DNA of 64,000 nucleotides from Priestia megaterium. Lineage in GTDB: Bacteria; Bacillota; Bacilli; Bacillales; Bacillaceae_H. A program made the position numbers and the translations under genes. The stretch's first letter is position 1. Each line of letters starts with the position of its first letter. Below are positions 23,793-33,512 of the stretch, piece after piece. Location of the stretch: the NCBI RefSeq assembly GCF_009497655.1, contig NZ_CP023317.1, positions 4,431,501 through 4,495,500 of the forward strand, in the 5' to 3' direction. The notes beneath the pieces are model-generated. The model was not told where the DNA came from. It was given only the letters and a program-made list of their open reading frames with translations, and did not search any database.

Positions 23793-24305
23793 TTATGCTG
23801 AAAGTGTACAGGTTAACTGCATGCTAGGAATATGTTTACCGCTTATATCGTAAAACTGCACGGTAGCTTCTGTACCATCCATTACTAGTATAGCATACGT
23901 ACGTTCTTTTCTCATACGAGGAAGTAACATACTTCCTGGATTGATAAATAAAACTCCGTCCATGAGCTCAGCTCCCGCTATGTGAGAATGCCCAAAACAA
24001 ACAACGTTTGCCCCCACTTCTCTCGCTTTGTAATGCAGATTCATCATAGACATTTTAACATTATATAAGTGACCGTGTGTAACCAGACACGTGGCTTCTC
24101 CAAGTGACTCTACTCGATCATTGACGTAAGATGCATCATAATCACAATTTCCTCGAACGCCTAAAAACGAAGACATTTCTTTGCTGTCTTGTGGCAGCTC
24201 AGAGTCACCACAATGAATCATCTTATCTACATCAGCATGTCTTTCTCTGATAGTGAGCAGTTCTTCTTGTAACCCGTGGCTATCGCTTACAATTAATAGT
24301 TTCAC
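23793..24305 (-). CDS. ysnB: Metallophosphoesterase, YfcE/MJ0936 family (YsnB)
   Basis: Small calcineurin-like phosphodiesterase of 170 residues. It shows the five metal-site blocks: SDSHG near 7, HCGDSE near 31, GVRGNCD near 49, VTHGHLYN near 75 and FGHSHIA near 99. The natural substrate is not established. The start is GTG at 24305 with AAGGAGTG upstream; it follows rdgB by 15 bases, as in B. subtilis ysnA-ysnB. Confidence 0.9.
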   Translation of the reverse strand: MKLLIVSDSHGLQEELLTIRERHADVDKMIHCGDSELPQDSKEMSSFLGVRGNCDYDASYVNDRVESLGEATCLVTHGHLYNVKMSMMNLHYKAREVGANVVCFGHSHIAGAELMDGVLFINPGSMLLPRMRKERTYAILVMDGTEATVQFYDISGKHIPSMQLTCTLSA

Positions 24306-24320
24306 ACGTCATCACTCCTT

Positions 24321-24914
24321 CTAAAATTGCGCATCAATTAGCGGTGCTAGTTTTTCTAACGCATTTGCTCGGTGACTAATTTGATTTTTTTGTTCTTTAG
24401 ACAATTCTGCCATGGAGCAGTTCCATTTTTCTACAAAGAAAATAGGATCGTATCCAAAGCCGTTCTCGCCTCTTTTTTCTTCCAAGATGCGCCCTTCACA
24501 CGTGCCTTCTACAAGCTCTGTTCTCTTTCCAGGCACTGCAATAGCAAGCGTACAATGAAAACGTGCCGTGCGCTTTTCAAACGGCACGTCATGTAATTTT
24601 TGAAGTACCTTCTCTATATTAGCATTATCATCTTTATTTTCACCAGCATAACGCGCGGAATAAACGCCTGGCTCTCCGTTTAAGGCATCAATAGCAAGCC
24701 CAGAATCATCGGCAATAACCGGCTTATTTAATGCTGATGAAATGGTTTCTGCCTTTAGCGTGGCGTTCTCTGCAAATGTAACGCCCGTTTCTTCCACGTC
24801 CTCAATTTCAGGAAAATCAAGAAGCGATGTTACTTTAAATCCCTTCGGTGAGAATAGTGTTTCAAAATCCTTTACTTTGCCTGCATTTTTAGTTGCAATA
24901 ATGATTTCACGCAC
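24321..24914 (-). CDS. rdgB: XTP/dITP diphosphatase (Ham1/RdgB family)
   Basis: Hydrolyses non-canonical purine triphosphates to keep inosine and xanthosine out of DNA and RNA. The 197-residue protein has [13 protein letters not shown] at the N-terminus, [24 protein letters not shown] near 67, and GFGYDPIFF near 151, all family signatures. GTG start at 24914; downstream of rph by nine bases. Confidence 0.94.
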   Translation of the reverse strand: MREIIIATKNAGKVKDFETLFSPKGFKVTSLLDFPEIEDVEETGVTFAENATLKAETISSALNKPVIADDSGLAIDALNGEPGVYSARYAGENKDDNANIEKVLQKLHDVPFEKRTARFHCTLAIAVPGKRTELVEGTCEGRILEEKRGENGFGYDPIFFVEKWNCSMAELSKEQKNQISHRANALEKLAPLIDAQF

Positions 24915-24923
24915 GTCAATCCC

Positions 24924-25670
24924 TTACCTTTCTTTAACCGGAATGTAAGCAGCCAGATGATCAAGAACTTTCTTTTGCTGTTCAATCAATTGATAAACAC
25001 CCTTTTCCCCTAAATCCAGAAGATGGTTTAACTGTTCTCTCGAAAACGTCGATTCCTCTCCCGTTCCCTGTAATTCTACAAACTGTCCGCTTCCTGTCAT
25101 CACAATATTCATGTCAACTTCCGCTGTCGAATCTTCTTCATAATTTAAATCTAAAATCGAATTTTCTCCATGGATACCTACTGAAGTCGCAGCTAAATAG
25201 TCACGAATAGGAATTTCTGTCAGCTTGTTCTCTTCAACCAGCTTTCCAAACGCTAAAACCATAGCCACAAATGCACCTGTAATCGATGCTGTTCTTGTTC
25301 CGCCATCTGCTTGAATAACATCACAATCAATCCAAATGGTCTTTTCTCCGACCTTTTCCAGGTCGACTACAGAACGAAGAGCTCGTCCGATCAGACGCTG
25401 AATTTCCATTGTTCGTCCTGTGACTTTACCTTTTGTTGATTCGCGTATATTTCTTTGTGCCGTAGCTCGAGGCAGCATAGAATATTCAGCTGTAATCCAT
25501 CCTTTTCCTTGTCCACGCATAAAAGGAGGCACTCTGTCGTCTATGCTTGCTGTACAAATAACCTTTGTGTCTCCCACCGAGATTAATACAGATCCTTCTG
25601 GATGCTTTAAGTATGAAGTATGAAGAGATACAGGTCTCAATTCATTAAATTCCCTACCGTCCAAACGCAT
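24924..25670 (-). CDS. rph: Ribonuclease PH
   Basis: Phosphorolytic 3'-5' exoribonuclease that trims tRNA precursors. The 248-residue protein has the phosphate-binding arginines and the motif [18 protein letters not shown] near 119-136. GAGG-type ribosome site ahead of the ATG at 25670. First gene of rph-rdgB-ysnB or downstream of gerM by readthrough. Confidence 0.96.
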   Translation of the reverse strand: MRLDGREFNELRPVSLHTSYLKHPEGSVLISVGDTKVICTASIDDRVPPFMRGQGKGWITAEYSMLPRATAQRNIRESTKGKVTGRTMEIQRLIGRALRSVVDLEKVGEKTIWIDCDVIQADGGTRTASITGAFVAMVLAFGKLVEENKLTEIPIRDYLAATSVGIHGENSILDLNYEEDSTAEVDMNIVMTGSGQFVELQGTGEESTFSREQLNHLLDLGEKGVYQLIEQQKKVLDHLAAYIPVKER

Positions 25671-25737
25671 TAAGCATGTCCTCCTATTAATTCATTTATA
25701 TGTAATAGCTTCTTCCATTTTAACTATAAAACAGCGG

Positions 25738-25767
25738 AAAGAGGTCGCTATTTCAGCAGACCTCTTT
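25738..25767 (-). terminator. Possible terminator of gerM
   Basis: AAAGAGGTC and GACCTCTTT form a 9-bp stem about 40 bases past gerM; the following T-run is short. Confidence 0.5.
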
Positions 25768-25804
25768 CTACTTAGTCCTTTACTAGTATAACAAAAATTT
25801 GTTT

Positions 25805-26890
25805 TTAAAAACTACCTGTGTTCACATTTTTAGGTCTTGAAACTGGCTCCGTTAGCTTTTTCCCTTTTTCATCTTTTAGCGTTTTTTTGCCATTCACCTT
25901 AATGGCAACGCTGTCTACGGCTTTTTGTTCCGTCAGCGATAACACCAAGGAGTCGAGAACATACTGAGAAATTTCCGTTCCTTTTAAATTTCCAAAGATG
26001 TTTTTATTAAAGTTCAGCGTTAACTGACCGTCCGCATACTTTGGAGCTGCTACGAGCTTTGCATCAGGATTAAAATCTGTCACTAAACCTGATGCAGGCG
26101 CAGGTCCTTCTACAAGCTCGTTCACAATTGCAGTGTACATATCTTTGTCACCAGAAGCAATTCGTTTTGTAACAGGAACATAGTAAGTTTGTTTGCCCTC
26201 TTGAGCTAAGTAATAGATCGTAACTGGCTTCGTTTGGGTTACGTCAACTACTCCAGTATTATCAAAGTTAATGCCATCTGCTCTGCTCAACCCTTTACTG
26301 ATTGGTGTATGATTTACAGGCATCTCATCTTTATCATAGCCGTTAATGCGAATTTTAACTTTATTTACGCCTTCAAACTGCGTCAGCGTCCACGTTACGG
26401 CCTGCAGGATACGGAGTTCATCTTCTTTTTTATATTCAGCAAATTCAGGTGAAAAATCTGCTACCATCGTGCCGTCACTTTCCAGCTTTGTCCCTAAAAC
26501 TCTTGTATCAGCAGGAAGAACCGCTCGGAAATTATTTGGCAATAAGTTTGTGACTGGTCCACCCTCTACTAAATATTCAAGAGACTGTTTAGCGACACCT
26601 TTTGATTTAGGAATTTCAAGCGTCTGGGGAACAACGTACCCGTTTTTATCAATCAAGTAAATTTCTCTTTTGGTAGGCGCAGATGTTTCTGCCGCTTTAC
26701 TTTGTTTTTTATTAGCTTCCGTTACTTTTGCTTCAGTCGCTAATGATTTTTCATCTTTCACATAGGTGACATCCTTTGGCGGATCAATTTCCTTTGCTGC
26801 GTTATCCCCTCCGAAAAGTCCACAGCCGGATAACAACACAGATGTGGTCACCACGGCGGATATGAGAACAAATTTGGTCTTTTTGGACAT
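25805..26890 (-). CDS. gerM: Spore germination protein GerM, lipoprotein
   Basis: A 361-residue lipoprotein with signal peptide and lipobox LLSGC (Cys at about 23), then two tandem GerMN domains (about 85-200 and 225-345; each has the LVEGP/LVEGGP element followed by a DGTMVADFS- or DGQLTLNFN-type strand). In B. subtilis GerM is a mother-cell protein needed for normal sporulation and germination, anchored with the SpoIIIA-SpoIIQ complex. ATG at 26890 with GGAGGG upstream. A possible sigma-E -10 (TATACATA) lies about 40 bases upstream, but I see no good -35. Confidence 0.93.
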   Translation of the reverse strand: MSKKTKFVLISAVVTTSVLLSGCGLFGGDNAAKEIDPPKDVTYVKDEKSLATEAKVTEANKKQSKAAETSAPTKREIYLIDKNGYVVPQTLEIPKSKGVAKQSLEYLVEGGPVTNLLPNNFRAVLPADTRVLGTKLESDGTMVADFSPEFAEYKKEDELRILQAVTWTLTQFEGVNKVKIRINGYDKDEMPVNHTPISKGLSRADGINFDNTGVVDVTQTKPVTIYYLAQEGKQTYYVPVTKRIASGDKDMYTAIVNELVEGPAPASGLVTDFNPDAKLVAAPKYADGQLTLNFNKNIFGNLKGTEISQYVLDSLVLSLTEQKAVDSVAIKVNGKKTLKDEKGKKLTEPVSRPKNVNTGSF

Positions 26891-26974
26891 TCCTTTCCCT
26901 CCTCAGACTGTTTGTACTACTATGTATACGAGCTTATTTGCATTTTAGACCAGCTCAAACAAGTTTTTGGCCAC

Positions 26975-27005
26975 AAAAAAAACCGAGCTTAATATGCTCG
27001 GTTTT
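26975..27005 (-). terminator. racE terminator
   Basis: AACCGAGC and GCTCGGTT around a short loop, followed on the minus strand by eight T. The 5' arm overlaps the racE stop codon. Confidence 0.85.
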
Positions 27006-27798
27006 AAAGCTTGATATGCTCAACATTATATACAGGGTGCTCAAACCATTTAGATGCAATAGATTGAAACAGTTCTGTTGAGCCTGTTGTATAGAAGTAG
27101 TGTTCGGGCTCCATGCTTCTAGGAGCTAGTAAATTGCTATAAGAAAGAATGGCACTTACCTCTATTGCCGTTTCTTCACCAGAACTAATTAACTGAACTC
27201 GAGGCCCAATTGCTTCTTGAATAACTGGCTTTAATAACGGATAATGCGTACATCCTAAAATAAGGGTATCCATATCTGTATGATAAAAAGGTTTTAATGT
27301 TTCTTTTACAATTCGCTGCGCTTCCGGTCCTTCATAATTACCGCTCTCTACAAGAGGTACAAACAAAGGGCATGCTAAATTTTCCACTTCCACTCTCGTA
27401 TGAAGAGCGCGGAGTGCATGTGTATAGGCTTGGCTTTTAACGGTTCCGTTTGTGCCGATTACGCCTATTTTATGATTTTTAGTTACTTTAAGCGCAGCTC
27501 GTGATCCTGGTTCAATGACGCCTATAACCGGAATATCGAGCTGTTCTTGAATTTCATCTAGTACAACTGCCGTAGCCGTGTTGCACGCAATAACAAGCAT
27601 TTTAATATCTTTAGCTACTAAATAATTAGTCATCTCCCATGTGAAAGCTCGTACTTCTTCACTGGGACGAGGACCGTATGGGCAGCGGGCTGTATCTCCA
27701 ATGTACATAATTTGTTCTTTCGGAAGCTGTCTCATAATTTCCTTTGCTACCGTTAATCCGCCCACACCTGAATCTATAACACCAATTGGTCTACTCAA
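27004..27798 (-). CDS. racE: Glutamate racemase
   Basis: Supplies D-glutamate for peptidoglycan (and for poly-gamma-glutamate in relatives). The 264-residue protein has the two catalytic cysteines in [11 protein letters not shown] near 72 and LGCTHYPLL near 184, plus [10 protein letters not shown] at 8-17. The start is TTG at 27798, with GAGGCG upstream. It follows the MarR gene by ten bases, matching B. subtilis ysmB-racE. Confidence 0.96.
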   Translation of the reverse strand: MSRPIGVIDSGVGGLTVAKEIMRQLPKEQIMYIGDTARCPYGPRPSEEVRAFTWEMTNYLVAKDIKMLVIACNTATAVVLDEIQEQLDIPVIGVIEPGSRAALKVTKNHKIGVIGTNGTVKSQAYTHALRALHTRVEVENLACPLFVPLVESGNYEGPEAQRIVKETLKPFYHTDMDTLILGCTHYPLLKPVIQEAIGPRVQLISSGEETAIEVSAILSYSNLLAPRSMEPEHYFYTTGSTELFQSIASKWFEHPVYNVEHIKL

Positions 27799-27808
27799 AA
27801 CAATCGCC

Positions 27809-28252
27809 TCATTTTTCTTTCATTTCATCATGTAATTTTCGTAACGTTACTCGTAAAACTTCTGTTTCACTAGGAGAGAAGTTTGCCAGTACGCCATTTA
27901 AATACGTTTGTCGCTTTTCAATTACTTCTTCGATAACACGTGCTCCTTCAGGAAGCAAATGAATACGCACTACGCGGCGGTCTTTCGGATCTTTGACCCG
28001 AACCACCAACTTATTTTTTTCCATACGATCTACTAAATCTGTCGTTGTACTACAAGCGAGAAAAATCCGATTTGATAAATCGCCAATCGTCATATCTCCA
28101 CGTTCAAACAGCCACTGCAAAGCAATAAACTGAGGTGGCGTAATCGTATAGTCTTCTAAAATTTCTCTTCCTTTTTGCTTCACAATAGCTGCAATATGTC
28201 GAAGTGACTTTTCTAATTCTGCCACTGTATCCTCATTATTTTTTGCTGTCAT
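27809..28252 (-). CDS. ysmB: MarR-family transcriptional regulator (YsmB-like)
   Basis: A 147-residue winged-helix regulator: helix-turn-helix near 50-75 ([25 protein letters not shown]) and the wing [19 protein letters not shown] near 85-103. Target genes are unknown. It is in operon with racE. In B. subtilis it is the neighbour of gerE, whereas here about 12 kb of other genes intervene. Confidence 0.88.
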   Translation of the reverse strand: MTAKNNEDTVAELEKSLRHIAAIVKQKGREILEDYTITPPQFIALQWLFERGDMTIGDLSNRIFLACSTTTDLVDRMEKNKLVVRVKDPKDRRVVRIHLLPEGARVIEEVIEKRQTYLNGVLANFSPSETEVLRVTLRKLHDEMKEK

Positions 28253-28400
28253 ACCGTAATCCTTTCCACCTATAAGTCTTATTTTCTATTATTTCTTTCA
28301 GTTAAACCCGTCTCTATTGTTTCTCTTTTCTATTTTATATTGTGCTCTTTTTTCGGTGATTTTTCAAGGTTAACATGAGGATTCTACAACGTTCAGCATT

Positions 28401-28436
28401 AAAAAACAGCTGCTCCATAAAAGGAGCAGCTGTTTC
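28401..28436 (-). terminator. Terminator downstream of the PH-domain gene
   Basis: AACAGCTGCTCC and GGAGCAGCTGTT form a 12-bp stem with a six-base loop, followed by a short T-run. Confidence 0.85.
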
Positions 28437-28438
28437 TA

Positions 28439-29053
28439 TTAATTATTGATATACAGCTCGAAAACTGAGCTGAAATCTTTTGTTGTGTAGGCTGTTTTTT
28501 TATCTAATAACCAAGAAAACGCGGCTTCGTTAATTTCTTTAAATTCACCAGCAACACTTCCACTTGTATTTCTTGTACTGCTTAGCGTAGAAGAAGCTAG
28601 CTGAATGCTTTGTTTAGCAAAATCGAGCGCAATTTCATTTTCACGCGTTATTTCAGACATTTTAAACAGCGCTTTATATAAATCTTTTACCTCTTCTATA
28701 TGCTTTTTGTGTACATCGATAGAAAAAGTTTCCGAGCCAATTTTAAATTTAATTTCCACATCTAAATCGACAGTTCCAGCCGTTTCTAGCATTACGTTTG
28801 AAATGTGATTTGTGCTGTAGTTATAGCGGCGAAGCATTCGCTTTTTACTTGTAGCACTTGTTCCATCAAGGTGAATGAGCGCTTTATTGGTAAAGCAATA
28901 TTCATCTGACTTTGATTTGATTAGAAAATAAATTTTTTCTTGTTCTTCATGCATAACGTAATCGTCTGCATCTACCTTGTCATAATCAACTGGCTTAATA
29001 ACAGAACCAATATCACTTAGCCCCAATACATCAGCAGCTACTTTTCCAAACAT
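28439..29053 (-). CDS. Bacterial PH-domain protein with YvbH-like C-terminal region
   Basis: A 204-residue soluble protein. Residues about 10-125 resemble the bacterial PH domain (bPH_1), with IYFLIKSKSDEYCFTNKALIHLDG and the closing helix HIEEVKDLYKALFKM; the C-terminal 70 residues resemble the YvbH oligomerisation extension. It is likely the counterpart of B. subtilis YvbH, whose function is not known. GGAGATGGAG precedes the ATG. Monocistronic by its terminator. Confidence 0.78.
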   Translation of the reverse strand: MFGKVAADVLGLSDIGSVIKPVDYDKVDADDYVMHEEQEKIYFLIKSKSDEYCFTNKALIHLDGTSATSKKRMLRRYNYSTNHISNVMLETAGTVDLDVEIKFKIGSETFSIDVHKKHIEEVKDLYKALFKMSEITRENEIALDFAKQSIQLASSTLSSTRNTSGSVAGEFKEINEAAFSWLLDKKTAYTTKDFSSVFELYINN

Positions 29054-29129
29054 TTCTCCATCTCCCTTTTAAAAACGATTGTGTTATTTTCATGTTTTAA
29101 GTGTACTGTGCAAATGAGGGGATGTAAAT

Positions 29130-29159
29130 AAAAAAAGGAGCTTCTTTAAAAGAAGCTCC
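29130..29159 (-). terminator. Terminator of the phosphate transport operon
   Basis: GGAGCTTCTTTT and AAAGAAGCTCC, then seven T on the minus strand, eight bases past pit. Confidence 0.9.
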
Positions 29160-29166
29160 CCATTTA

Positions 29167-30165
29167 TTAAAAGAACAAATTTAAAATCATATAGATAAGT
29201 GCAGCTAATGAAGCTGAAATTGGCAATGTGATAACCCATGTAATCACCATGCGCTGTGCAGTTCCCCATTTTACACCTTTCACTCGGTGAGCAGAACCTA
29301 CACCTAAGATAGAAGATGAAATAACATGAGTAGTACTGACAGGTAGATGAATAAACGTTGCTCCAAAGATAATGGCAGCACCCGTTAAGTCCGCAGCTAC
29401 TCCATTAACAGGACGAATTTTCATAATTTTACCGCCAACGGTTTTAATGATTTTCCATCCACCAATTGACGTTCCAAGCCCCATTGCAACCGCACAAGCC
29501 AGCTGTACCCACCACTGAATCTCAGTACCGCTTTGCATATTGTTAGCAATAAGCGCTAGCGTAATGATACCCATTGCTTTTTGCGCATCATTCGTACCGT
29601 GTGTGTAAGATTGTAGAGCTGCAGTCAGGATTTGAACGCGGCGAAAACGCTTATTCGTTTTCGTCAAGTTATGGTTTTTAAACGTTAGCTTGATAATCGT
29701 ATAGACAATATAACCTACTACAAAGGCTAGAACTGGTGAAATTAGAAGGGCTTCAATGATTTTGATGAAACCTTTGTAATTTAAAGCACCAAATCCAGCA
29801 GCTGCAATAGCTGCTCCTGCAATCGATCCAATAATTGCATGAGAAGAACTACTCGGGATACCGAAATACCATGTGATTAGGTTCCACGCGATAGCAGAAA
29901 TTAATGCTGCTAAAATAACGACAGAACCATTTTGAAGCGTATAAGGATCAACGATATCCTTTGTAATCGTTTTGGCTACGCCCGTAAACGTCATAGCCCC
30001 GACAAAGTTCATGGTTGCGGCTAAAAGAATTGCATGTCGCGGTTTTAAAGCTTTGGTTGAAACAGAAGTCGCAATGGCATTAGCTGTATCGTGAAAGCCG
30101 TTGATAAAGTCAAAACCAAGTGCACCAACTACAATTAGAATGGTTAATATTAGCATTGAATCCAT
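29167..30165 (-). CDS. pit: PiT-family low-affinity inorganic phosphate transporter
   Basis: A 332-residue membrane protein with about ten hydrophobic helices. The two inverted PHO4 signatures are present: GFDFINGFHDTANAIATSV near 17-35 and an ALQSYTHGTNDAQKAMG stretch near 186-202. Transports phosphate, probably as a metal-phosphate complex, with proton symport. Downstream of the DUF47 gene by 15 bases, the usual pairing. Confidence 0.93.
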   Translation of the reverse strand: MDSMLILTILIVVGALGFDFINGFHDTANAIATSVSTKALKPRHAILLAATMNFVGAMTFTGVAKTITKDIVDPYTLQNGSVVILAALISAIAWNLITWYFGIPSSSSHAIIGSIAGAAIAAAGFGALNYKGFIKIIEALLISPVLAFVVGYIVYTIIKLTFKNHNLTKTNKRFRRVQILTAALQSYTHGTNDAQKAMGIITLALIANNMQSGTEIQWWVQLACAVAMGLGTSIGGWKIIKTVGGKIMKIRPVNGVAADLTGAAIIFGATFIHLPVSTTHVISSSILGVGSAHRVKGVKWGTAQRMVITWVITLPISASLAALIYMILNLFF

Positions 30166-30180
30166 TATACTATAGCCCCG

Positions 30181-30798
30181 TTACGCATTCTTCATAATAA
30201 CTGATTCTAAGTTGTTCGCAACCGTTTGACAATAATCCGCGATTTCTTCTAGCGTTTCATAAATTTCTTTATATTGAATAACTTTAATTGGATCTTTACA
30301 TGTTGCAAATAATTGTTTTAGTGCACGACGATATAATGTATCACAATGTGACTCATACTCTTTAATTTTAATTGCATGCTCACTAATTTGAAGAAGCTTT
30401 TTCTCAGACAACAAATTAATAGTAATTAAAATTTCTTCAGCACAGCCTTGAATATTTTTAACAAATTCAGCTACATATTCATCAAATGTCGTAATTGAAT
30501 GAATTTCCATTAAAGCAGCAAAGCTATCGATGCCATCAAGTACATCATCCATGCTCATCGCTAGCTGTAAAATATCTTCACGCTCAATTGGAGTAATAAA
30601 TGCTTTGTTCAACTCAGTAATCACTGTATGCACGTATTTATCACCTTTTGATTCATACGCTTTTAAAACGTTGGCAAATTCCTTTAGGTCAGATACATTT
30701 TGAAGTTCAAAGCTGCCTAAAAACTCCGCTGAGTCCTTAATATTTTGGGCAATGTCCATTAACATTTCAGAAAACTTGTCTTTTTTTCTTTTGATCAC
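30181..30798 (-). CDS. DUF47/PhoU-like protein paired with Pit
   Basis: A helical cytosolic protein of about 205 residues, DUF47 (PhoU-related, YkaA type): helices with acidic metal-site motifs such as ANVLKAYESKGDK and ITPIEREDILQLAMSMDDVLDGID. DUF47 proteins almost always precede pit and are thought to control the transporter. I chose the GTG at 30798 because GGAGG lies eight bases before it; an ATG at 30813 lies inside that ribosome site. Confidence 0.9.
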   Translation of the reverse strand: MIKRKKDKFSEMLMDIAQNIKDSAEFLGSFELQNVSDLKEFANVLKAYESKGDKYVHTVITELNKAFITPIEREDILQLAMSMDDVLDGIDSFAALMEIHSITTFDEYVAEFVKNIQGCAEEILITINLLSEKKLLQISEHAIKIKEYESHCDTLYRRALKQLFATCKDPIKVIQYKEIYETLEEIADYCQTVANNLESVIMKNA

Positions 30799-30813
30799 GT
30801 TGCAATCCTCCAT

Positions 30814-31218
30814 CCAATTTATCGAAACTTTACCACTCGTTTTTTCTCTCTATCTTTTTATATGTGTTCTAGTTTCTTTTTTCATTTAAAGTAATGGATA
30901 AAACCTAGCTGTTCATTACTATAACGAGAGAAACCACCTCTCTTGTGTATCAAAAAATTCTAAAAAAACAAACGTTTACCAGAGCAAAAGTCCCAAAATG
31001 TGGTTCTTTCACCTATAGGTTATGCGATTCATTTTTTTACGCCAAGTCAAAAATTACTCCTATTATTGTTAATTGTCAATAACTTTTCAAACACATTTTT
31101 TTAGGCTTCTTTACAATACATTAACAATAATACGTTGATTCCTTTTAAAATAAGGGTTTTCAGAGTTTGTATAAAATTGGGATTTACAAAAACTTAACAT
31201 TACTCCCCTTGTGTAAAT
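30814..31218. other. Long intergenic region upstream of the DUF47-pit operon
   Basis: About 400 bases with no convincing open frame. It holds two copies of TTTACA-N5-TTAACA on the plus strand (31110-31126 and 31183-31199), which resemble PhoP half-site dimers, and a TTGACA on the minus strand near 31076 without a good -10. Confidence 0.4.
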
Positions 31219-31252
31219 AATAAAAGCCAGCTCTTTTAGAACTGGCTTTTAT
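31219..31252 (-). terminator. Terminator of the PBP gene
   Basis: AAAAGCCAGTTCT and AGAGCTGGCTTTT stem followed by TATTATT on the minus strand, just past the stop. Confidence 0.8.
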
Positions 31253-31255
31253 TAT

Positions 31256-33274
31256 TTACTTATTATATTGCTGAAATACATTTTTTACTTTCGGCACGAC
31301 GTAATGACTTCCGCCTTTATCCTCTACCCCTTCAACCATCATTGAAACGAGTAAGTTTTTCTGTTTTGTGTCCACAGCTACAAACCATCCGTTTTCCTGC
31401 CCTTTTTCACCTTGAGTTTTCTTTAGCTCTGCTGTTCCCGTTTTTCCAGCCAAGGTTAACCCATCTATCTTTGCTGCATGACCCGTACCGTTTTTATCTT
31501 CAATGACATCAACTAAATCATTTTGAATTAATTGCGCCGTTTCTTTAGATATTACTTGTTTTTTCCATATTCCACTCTCATCACCGTTCATAAGAATAGG
31601 CTTTACTATATTTCCATCGTTTACAATCGATGTATACATCAATGCCAAGTGGAGAGGATTCACTTGCAGTTTCCCCTGGCCATAGCCAGAGTTTGCTAAT
31701 ACTCCCTCATCTTTAATATCTTGATCACCTGCAATTTTAGACGTTTCAAAAGGATAATTAACAGGCAATTTTTGATTAAACCCAAACTGTTTTAAACCAC
31801 TGTTAAATTTGTCTAAACCTAGCTTCAAAGCAGTCTGCGCAAAATAAATATTATCAGATGTAACATAAGCATCACGTAAATTAACATTCGGTTTGCTGCC
31901 CACTCGTGTTACGTAGAAATTTCCCCAGCTTTTATCTTTCTGCCATTTCTTCCCGCTGATTGATATACTTTCATTTGGATTTAGCACGTCTTCATCAACC
32001 GCTAAAGCTCCGGTGACTAACTTAAATGTAGATCCCGGAGAATACGTTTTGGTAAAACGATTCATTAACGGCTTATTAGGATTCGTTGAAAGGGATTGAT
32101 ACGTATTAGCATCGATTCCAAAAGAAAAAGAATTCGGATCAAAAGCTGGCGTGCTTACAAGACCTAATATTTCTCCCGTTTTAGGTTGAAGAGCAGTAGC
32201 TACTCCTTTTTCATCTTTTAACTGTTCATAAAGGGATTTTTGAACATTCGTGTCTACCGTAACCTGAATGCTTTCCCCGTCTTTTGGATTCACTTTTGCA
32301 ATTTCATTCTTTTTATTATCATCTTTATCTACAGTATAAATCGTGACGCCGTCTCGAGCACGAAGCTTATCTTCATACAAAGACTCTAAGCCAATCATTC
32401 CAGCTTTAGACTGAGCATTATAACCTTCATCTTTATGCTCTTTTAAATATTCCGCTGTGACAGGCGCAACGTATCCAACTAAATGAGCACACGCTTCTTC
32501 ACAAGGATATACGCGCGCATTTACCTTTTTTTGTTGAATGCCTTCTACTTTTTTCAAAGAATTCTCTAAATTAGAGGCGTCTTTTTGACTAACTGTTTTA
32601 ATAGGAACAAATTGATTCTCTTTCACCCAAGAAGCGCTCAGTGCTTGATTAATACTTTTTTCCGAAAGAGCAAGAGTCTTGCTTAATTGTCGTATCGCTT
32701 GCTCGCCGCCTTTAGAAAACTGCTGGGGAACAACTCCAACTTGAATCGCTTCTCCGTTTTGAGCTAAATATTTCCCTGAACGATCCATAATTTCTCCACG
32801 CACAGCTGACTGAGTAGCTACTCTTACTTGCTCTCCTTGCTCAAGTCCTTTAAAAATCATATTAGGCTTCCAATTAATATACCAATTCTCTGTATCCCCT
32901 TGTTTTTCTTGAACCACAGCAGCATTTTCTTTAAATGAGATTTCACCGGCTACAGAGTTCATGTTTACTTCAAAAGGTAAAACAGCTTTATGGTCTTTTA
33001 TTTCTAAGTCTTCTATTTTACTTGCCTTCACTTTAAGCTTGTCCGCTTCAATTGCATCATAGATATTTTTATATCGATTTACAAAGTCTTTTTCTGAAAT
33101 CGTCTTTTTAGCATCTTTAGACAAGTATCCATACATACCTTCAAAATCTTCTTTATTCCACATGGCTACATATTTATCAAATCGATTCTGTGCTTTCTGT
33201 TGATCATTTGAGCAACCGGCAGTTATGAGTAAGAGAATTGCCATAGTAAAAAATAGCCACCCAATTCGTCTCAT
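31256..33274 (-). CDS. pbpC: Class B penicillin-binding protein, PBP3/MecA-like transpeptidase lipoprotein
   Basis: Cell-wall transpeptidase of 672 residues on the outer membrane face. Signal peptide with lipobox ITAGC, NTF2-like MecA_N domain (about 27-145), PBP dimerisation domain with RGEIMDRSG near 158, and the transpeptidase domain with SPGSTFKL (SxxK), TSDN (SxN) and AGKTGTAE (KTG). The layout is that of B. subtilis PbpC and staphylococcal MecA. ATG at 33274 has AAGGGGG upstream; the frame runs 21 codons further without a ribosome site. Whether it lowers beta-lactam sensitivity cannot be told from sequence. Confidence 0.9.
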   Translation of the reverse strand: MRRIGWLFFTMAILLLITAGCSNDQQKAQNRFDKYVAMWNKEDFEGMYGYLSKDAKKTISEKDFVNRYKNIYDAIEADKLKVKASKIEDLEIKDHKAVLPFEVNMNSVAGEISFKENAAVVQEKQGDTENWYINWKPNMIFKGLEQGEQVRVATQSAVRGEIMDRSGKYLAQNGEAIQVGVVPQQFSKGGEQAIRQLSKTLALSEKSINQALSASWVKENQFVPIKTVSQKDASNLENSLKKVEGIQQKKVNARVYPCEEACAHLVGYVAPVTAEYLKEHKDEGYNAQSKAGMIGLESLYEDKLRARDGVTIYTVDKDDNKKNEIAKVNPKDGESIQVTVDTNVQKSLYEQLKDEKGVATALQPKTGEILGLVSTPAFDPNSFSFGIDANTYQSLSTNPNKPLMNRFTKTYSPGSTFKLVTGALAVDEDVLNPNESISISGKKWQKDKSWGNFYVTRVGSKPNVNLRDAYVTSDNIYFAQTALKLGLDKFNSGLKQFGFNQKLPVNYPFETSKIAGDQDIKDEGVLANSGYGQGKLQVNPLHLALMYTSIVNDGNIVKPILMNGDESGIWKKQVISKETAQLIQNDLVDVIEDKNGTGHAAKIDGLTLAGKTGTAELKKTQGEKGQENGWFVAVDTKQKNLLVSMMVEGVEDKGGSHYVVPKVKNVFQQYNK

Positions 33275-33471
33275 GATGATTTTCCCCCTTTTTTCAATAC
33301 CATTTCTATCATATAAAATTTTACATAAACTTTCCATCAGAAAGTTACACCCAGGAATTAATTGGTATTACAACCCACTTAATTTACATATCGACAAAAA
33401 AATCAATAGGTAAATAAGAAAAAAATTGAACATTTTGTGAATATTTTGTGTCTTTTTTGGAAAGTATTTGA

Positions 33472-33477
33472 TATAAT
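33472..33477 (+). promoter_or_regulatory. Extended -10 promoter of the 33513 gene
   Basis: TGATATAAT, an extended -10, lies about 35 bases before the ATG. The -35 region is weak, which is usual for extended -10 promoters. Confidence 0.55.
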
Positions 33478-33512
33478 AAGTGTAAGAAGAAAAAGAATAG
33501 GAGGCGACTAAA

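Noticed and set aside
26920-26950. Sigma-E promoter of gerM
   Set aside because: A possible TATACATA -10 is present, but no -35 of the sigma-E type occurs at the right spacing.
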